This document shows positions 62,090-64,000 of a DNA stretch of 64,000 nucleotides, piece by piece (position 1 is the stretch's first letter; each line of letters starts with the position of its first letter). Origin of the DNA: Niabella beijingensis. Lineage in GTDB: Bacteria > Bacteroidota > Bacteroidia > Chitinophagales > Chitinophagaceae. The stretch is from assembly GCF_020034665.1 (NCBI RefSeq), contig NZ_JAIQDI010000002.1, forward strand, positions 2,685,986 through 2,749,985. Reading direction: 5' to 3'. The notes under the pieces are model-generated. The model was not told the DNA's origin, did not search any database, and saw only the letters and a program-made list of their open reading frames with translations. Position numbers and translations under genes: made by a program.

Positions 62090-63634
62090 TCACTCCAGGA
62101 GCAGCTGCACTACGGAAAGCCGCGGGAGTTTTGCAACAAGCTCCTGCCCTTTCAGCTGTGCCCCCGTAAAAGAAGCCGGAGCTACTTTCTTTTTATTTTC
62201 AAAAGTATTGATGTCTGTAAATGCAGCGCTGGTCAGCACCGTGCCGTTGAGCTTCTTATACCCCATTCCCTTCAACGGTGTATGGATGGTAATATCATTT
62301 ACAGGATCGATATTCACCAATGTGATACAAAGGCGCCCTTTTGCATCTATCGAAGCTGAAGCATTCACCGCGGGAAGCTGCTGCCCGCCGCTGAGATAGC
62401 CCGGTGCTTTTATGTCAAGCGGTACCCGTCTGGCATCCATGTGGGGCTGGTACAGATCAAAAACATAATAGGTAGGGGTCAGCAACATATCCGGTCCCTT
62501 CGTCAGTATCAGCGATTGGAGCACATTGACCGTTTGCGCCAGGTTGGCCATCCGTACCCGGTCGGCATGGTTGTTAAAAATATTCAGCGTAGTGGCTGCA
62601 ATCAGCGCATCCCGCAGGCTGTTCTGCTGGTACAGGAATCCCGGGTTGGTGCCCGGCTCCACATCGGTCCATATCCCCCACTCGTCCACCACCAGTGCCA
62701 CGCGTTTTTCGGGGTCATATTTATCCATGATGGCGGCATGCTTTGTTACCAGCTCATCCATAAAAAGACAGTTCTTCATAGTGTTGAAGTACTCTTTTTC
62801 ATCAAATGCGGTAGCAGAACCTTTCCGGTCCCATTTACCGGTAGGAATGGTATAATGATGCAGGCTAAGCCCCCACATCATTTGCCGCGGAATATTTTTC
62901 ATCACCACTTCTGTCCAGTTGTAATCAGCCGAATTGGCGCCGGCCGCTACTTTTTTCAGTGGTGCATCGGGGTAGTTCCGGGCGAAAGTCGCGTAACGCC
63001 GGTATTCACCGGCATAGTATTCCGGTGTCATGTTTCCGCCGCAGCCCCAGCTTTCATTTCCCACGCCCCAGAAACCCACCTTCCAGGGACGGTCCCGTCC
63101 GTTCTCCTTCCGCAGCCGTGTCATGGGTGTTTCACCATCCGCATTCAGGTATTCGATCCATTTCGACATTTCTTCCACGGTTCCGCTGCCTACATTACCG
63201 GCGATGTACGGCTCCGTACCCAGCAGTTCGCAGAGCTCCAAGAACTCGTGGGTACCAAAACTGTTATCTTCTGTAACTCCGCCCCAATGGGTATTGATCA
63301 TTTTCGGCCGGCTGTTCCGGTCACCGATGCCGTCCCTCCAGTGGTACTCATCGGCAAAGCAGCCACCCGGCCAGCGGAGGTTGGGGATATGTATCTTCTT
63401 AAGTGCTTCCACCACATCCAGGCGGATCCGGTCCTTCTTGGGAACATTCATCCCCGGGTCTACCCAGAACCCGTCATAGATGCAGCGCCCCAGGTGCTCC
63501 GAAAAATGGCCGTAAATATGACGGCTGATAGTAGTTCCCGTGTCTTTTGTTGCCAGACTCAGGGTTCCTGTCTTTTGCGCGCTCAGGGAGGCGCCCGTAC
63601 ACAGAAGGGTTACAATAAGCAAGCTGCGTTTCAT
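62090..63634 (-). CDS. Alpha-L-arabinofuranosidase, GH51
   Basis: 514 residues with a signal peptide ([20 protein letters not shown]). The family opening [20 protein letters not shown] is present. Acid/base Glu194 lies in [11 protein letters not shown], nucleophile Glu318 in VVDEWGIW, and substrate loop [16 protein letters not shown] in the N-terminal half. A beta-sandwich domain follows the TIM barrel. The length fits GH51 (about 500). It releases terminal arabinofuranose from arabinan or arabinoxylan in the periplasm or outside. A strong promoter and a palindrome lie 70-130 bp upstream. No other glycan gene is adjacent; the SusC/SusD pair is 37 kb away. Confidence 0.93.
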   Translation of the reverse strand: MKRSLLIVTLLCTGASLSAQKTGTLSLATKDTGTTISRHIYGHFSEHLGRCIYDGFWVDPGMNVPKKDRIRLDVVEALKKIHIPNLRWPGGCFADEYHWRDGIGDRNSRPKMINTHWGGVTEDNSFGTHEFLELCELLGTEPYIAGNVGSGTVEEMSKWIEYLNADGETPMTRLRKENGRDRPWKVGFWGVGNESWGCGGNMTPEYYAGEYRRYATFARNYPDAPLKKVAAGANSADYNWTEVVMKNIPRQMMWGLSLHHYTIPTGKWDRKGSATAFDEKEYFNTMKNCLFMDELVTKHAAIMDKYDPEKRVALVVDEWGIWTDVEPGTNPGFLYQQNSLRDALIAATTLNIFNNHADRVRMANLAQTVNVLQSLILTKGPDMLLTPTYYVFDLYQPHMDARRVPLDIKAPGYLSGGQQLPAVNASASIDAKGRLCITLVNIDPVNDITIHTPLKGMGYKKLNGTVLTSAAFTDINTFENKKKVAPASFTGAQLKGQELVAKLPRLSVVQLLLE

Positions 63635-63702
63635 ATTATCGTTTTTATTTTAAGAGGGCAATGATCTTCCCGGTTGGCGATGTTCCGCCAGGTATCACTT
63701 AT

Positions 63703-63725
63703 TTAATTGTCATAAATACAATTAA
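63703..63725. promoter_or_regulatory. Palindromic operator candidate at the GH51 transcription start
   Basis: TTAATTGT (63703-63710) and ACAATTAA (63718-63725) form a perfect 8-base inverted repeat with a 7-base spacer, just downstream of the predicted start point near 63728. This is the place expected for a repressor operator. Confidence 0.5.
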
Positions 63726-63733
63726 CAGTGTAC

Positions 63734-63764
63734 CAAATTTAAATGATCGGGATGATCTCTCAAA
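63734..63764 (-). promoter_or_regulatory. Bacteroidota promoter (-33 TTTG, -7 TAAATTTG) of the GH51 gene
   Basis: On the minus strand TTTG (63761-63764) and TAAATTTG (63734-63741) are 19 bp apart, matching both boxes and spacing of the consensus. Predicted leader about 95 nt. Confidence 0.65.
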
Positions 63765-63900
63765 ATATTTTACCGGGCGGGTTGCAGGTGTTACGTAGTC
63801 GGTCAGCTGGATCTTTGCGACCGGCATGCTTTGCGGCATCCGCAGTTATTATAAAGGCCTGGGTTCTGCGGGGTTTCCGGATCCATGAGGCATACAGACA

Positions 63901-63927
63901 AAAAAAAGCCTCACATTTCTGTGAGGC
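63901..63927 (-). terminator. Intrinsic terminator of the rRNA operon
   Basis: On the minus strand GCCTCAC-AGAAAT-GTGAGGC is followed by seven T, directly after the 5S rRNA 3' end. Confidence 0.85.
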
Positions 63928-63937
63928 GCTTCAATAA

Positions 63938-64000
63938 GAATGGCAGCTACCTACTCTCCCGCATTGTGGTGCAGTACCATCGGCCATAAGGGGCTTAACT
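63938..64000 (-). rRNA. 5S ribosomal RNA, 3' part
   Basis: The minus strand reads AGTTAAGCCCCTTATGGCCG, then GATGGTACTGC, and GGGAGAGTAGGTAGCTGCCA near its end: the conserved loop and 3' segments of 5S rRNA. The gene continues beyond the right edge, so 23S and 16S should lie further right. The exact 3' end is estimated. Confidence 0.9.

Overview
The window looks like chromosomal DNA of a Bacteroidota bacterium, probably Chitinophagaceae-like (family level is inference). Supporting signs are a SusC/SusD pair, many MKK-type lipoproteins with a lipobox Cys, a cobalamin riboswitch in front of a BtuB-type receptor, few clear Shine-Dalgarno sequences, and repeated -7 boxes of the form TAnnTTTG, sometimes with a TTTG/TTG element about 19-22 bp upstream.

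Layout. 1-2.4 kb: TolC and a partial HlyD adaptor of an export system. 2.5-5.5 kb: cobalamin riboswitch, TonB-dependent receptor and a PP-loop ATPase. 5.5-6.3 kb: MarC protein and tRNA-Arg(CCG). 6.4-14.6 kb: an efflux island on the minus strand (HMA-AraC regulator, then adaptor, RND pump, TolC and MFS pump, then a small degenerate HMA protein). 14.7-16.2 kb: a two-repeat beta-rich protein and 3-methyladenine DNA glycosylase. 16.8-20.0 kb: a four-gene SPFH/zinc-ribbon cluster (A). 20.1-25.0 kb: SusD and SusC.

25.4-47.2 kb is an accessory stretch, visibly richer in A/T and in long non-coding gaps. It holds a patatin, a C10 cysteine protease with a lipoprotein partner, many small orphan genes, two near-identical lipoprotein N-termini fused to different C-terminal domains (a polymorphic-toxin-like arrangement with a candidate immunity gene after each), and a run of three GT-C-type membrane glycosyltransferases. 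It ends at tRNA-Pro(CGG); no integrase or transposase gene is visible.

47.8-53.6 kb: AlkB, a VOC protein, a serine hydrolase and small secreted proteins. 53.6-61.2 kb: a second SPFH/zinc-ribbon cluster (B) with the same four-gene order as A, three further genes, and an upstream TPR-LuxR regulator. 61.4-64.0 kb: a proline-rich secreted protein, a GH51 arabinofuranosidase with a strong promoter and a palindrome at its start site, and the 3' end of a 5S rRNA gene.

The strongest candidates for undescribed biology are the duplicated SPFH / zinc-ribbon / coiled-coil / DUF module, the duplicated lipoprotein locus with swapped C-termini, and a possible small RNA at 31.4 kb. All functions come from reading the sequence; no search was run.
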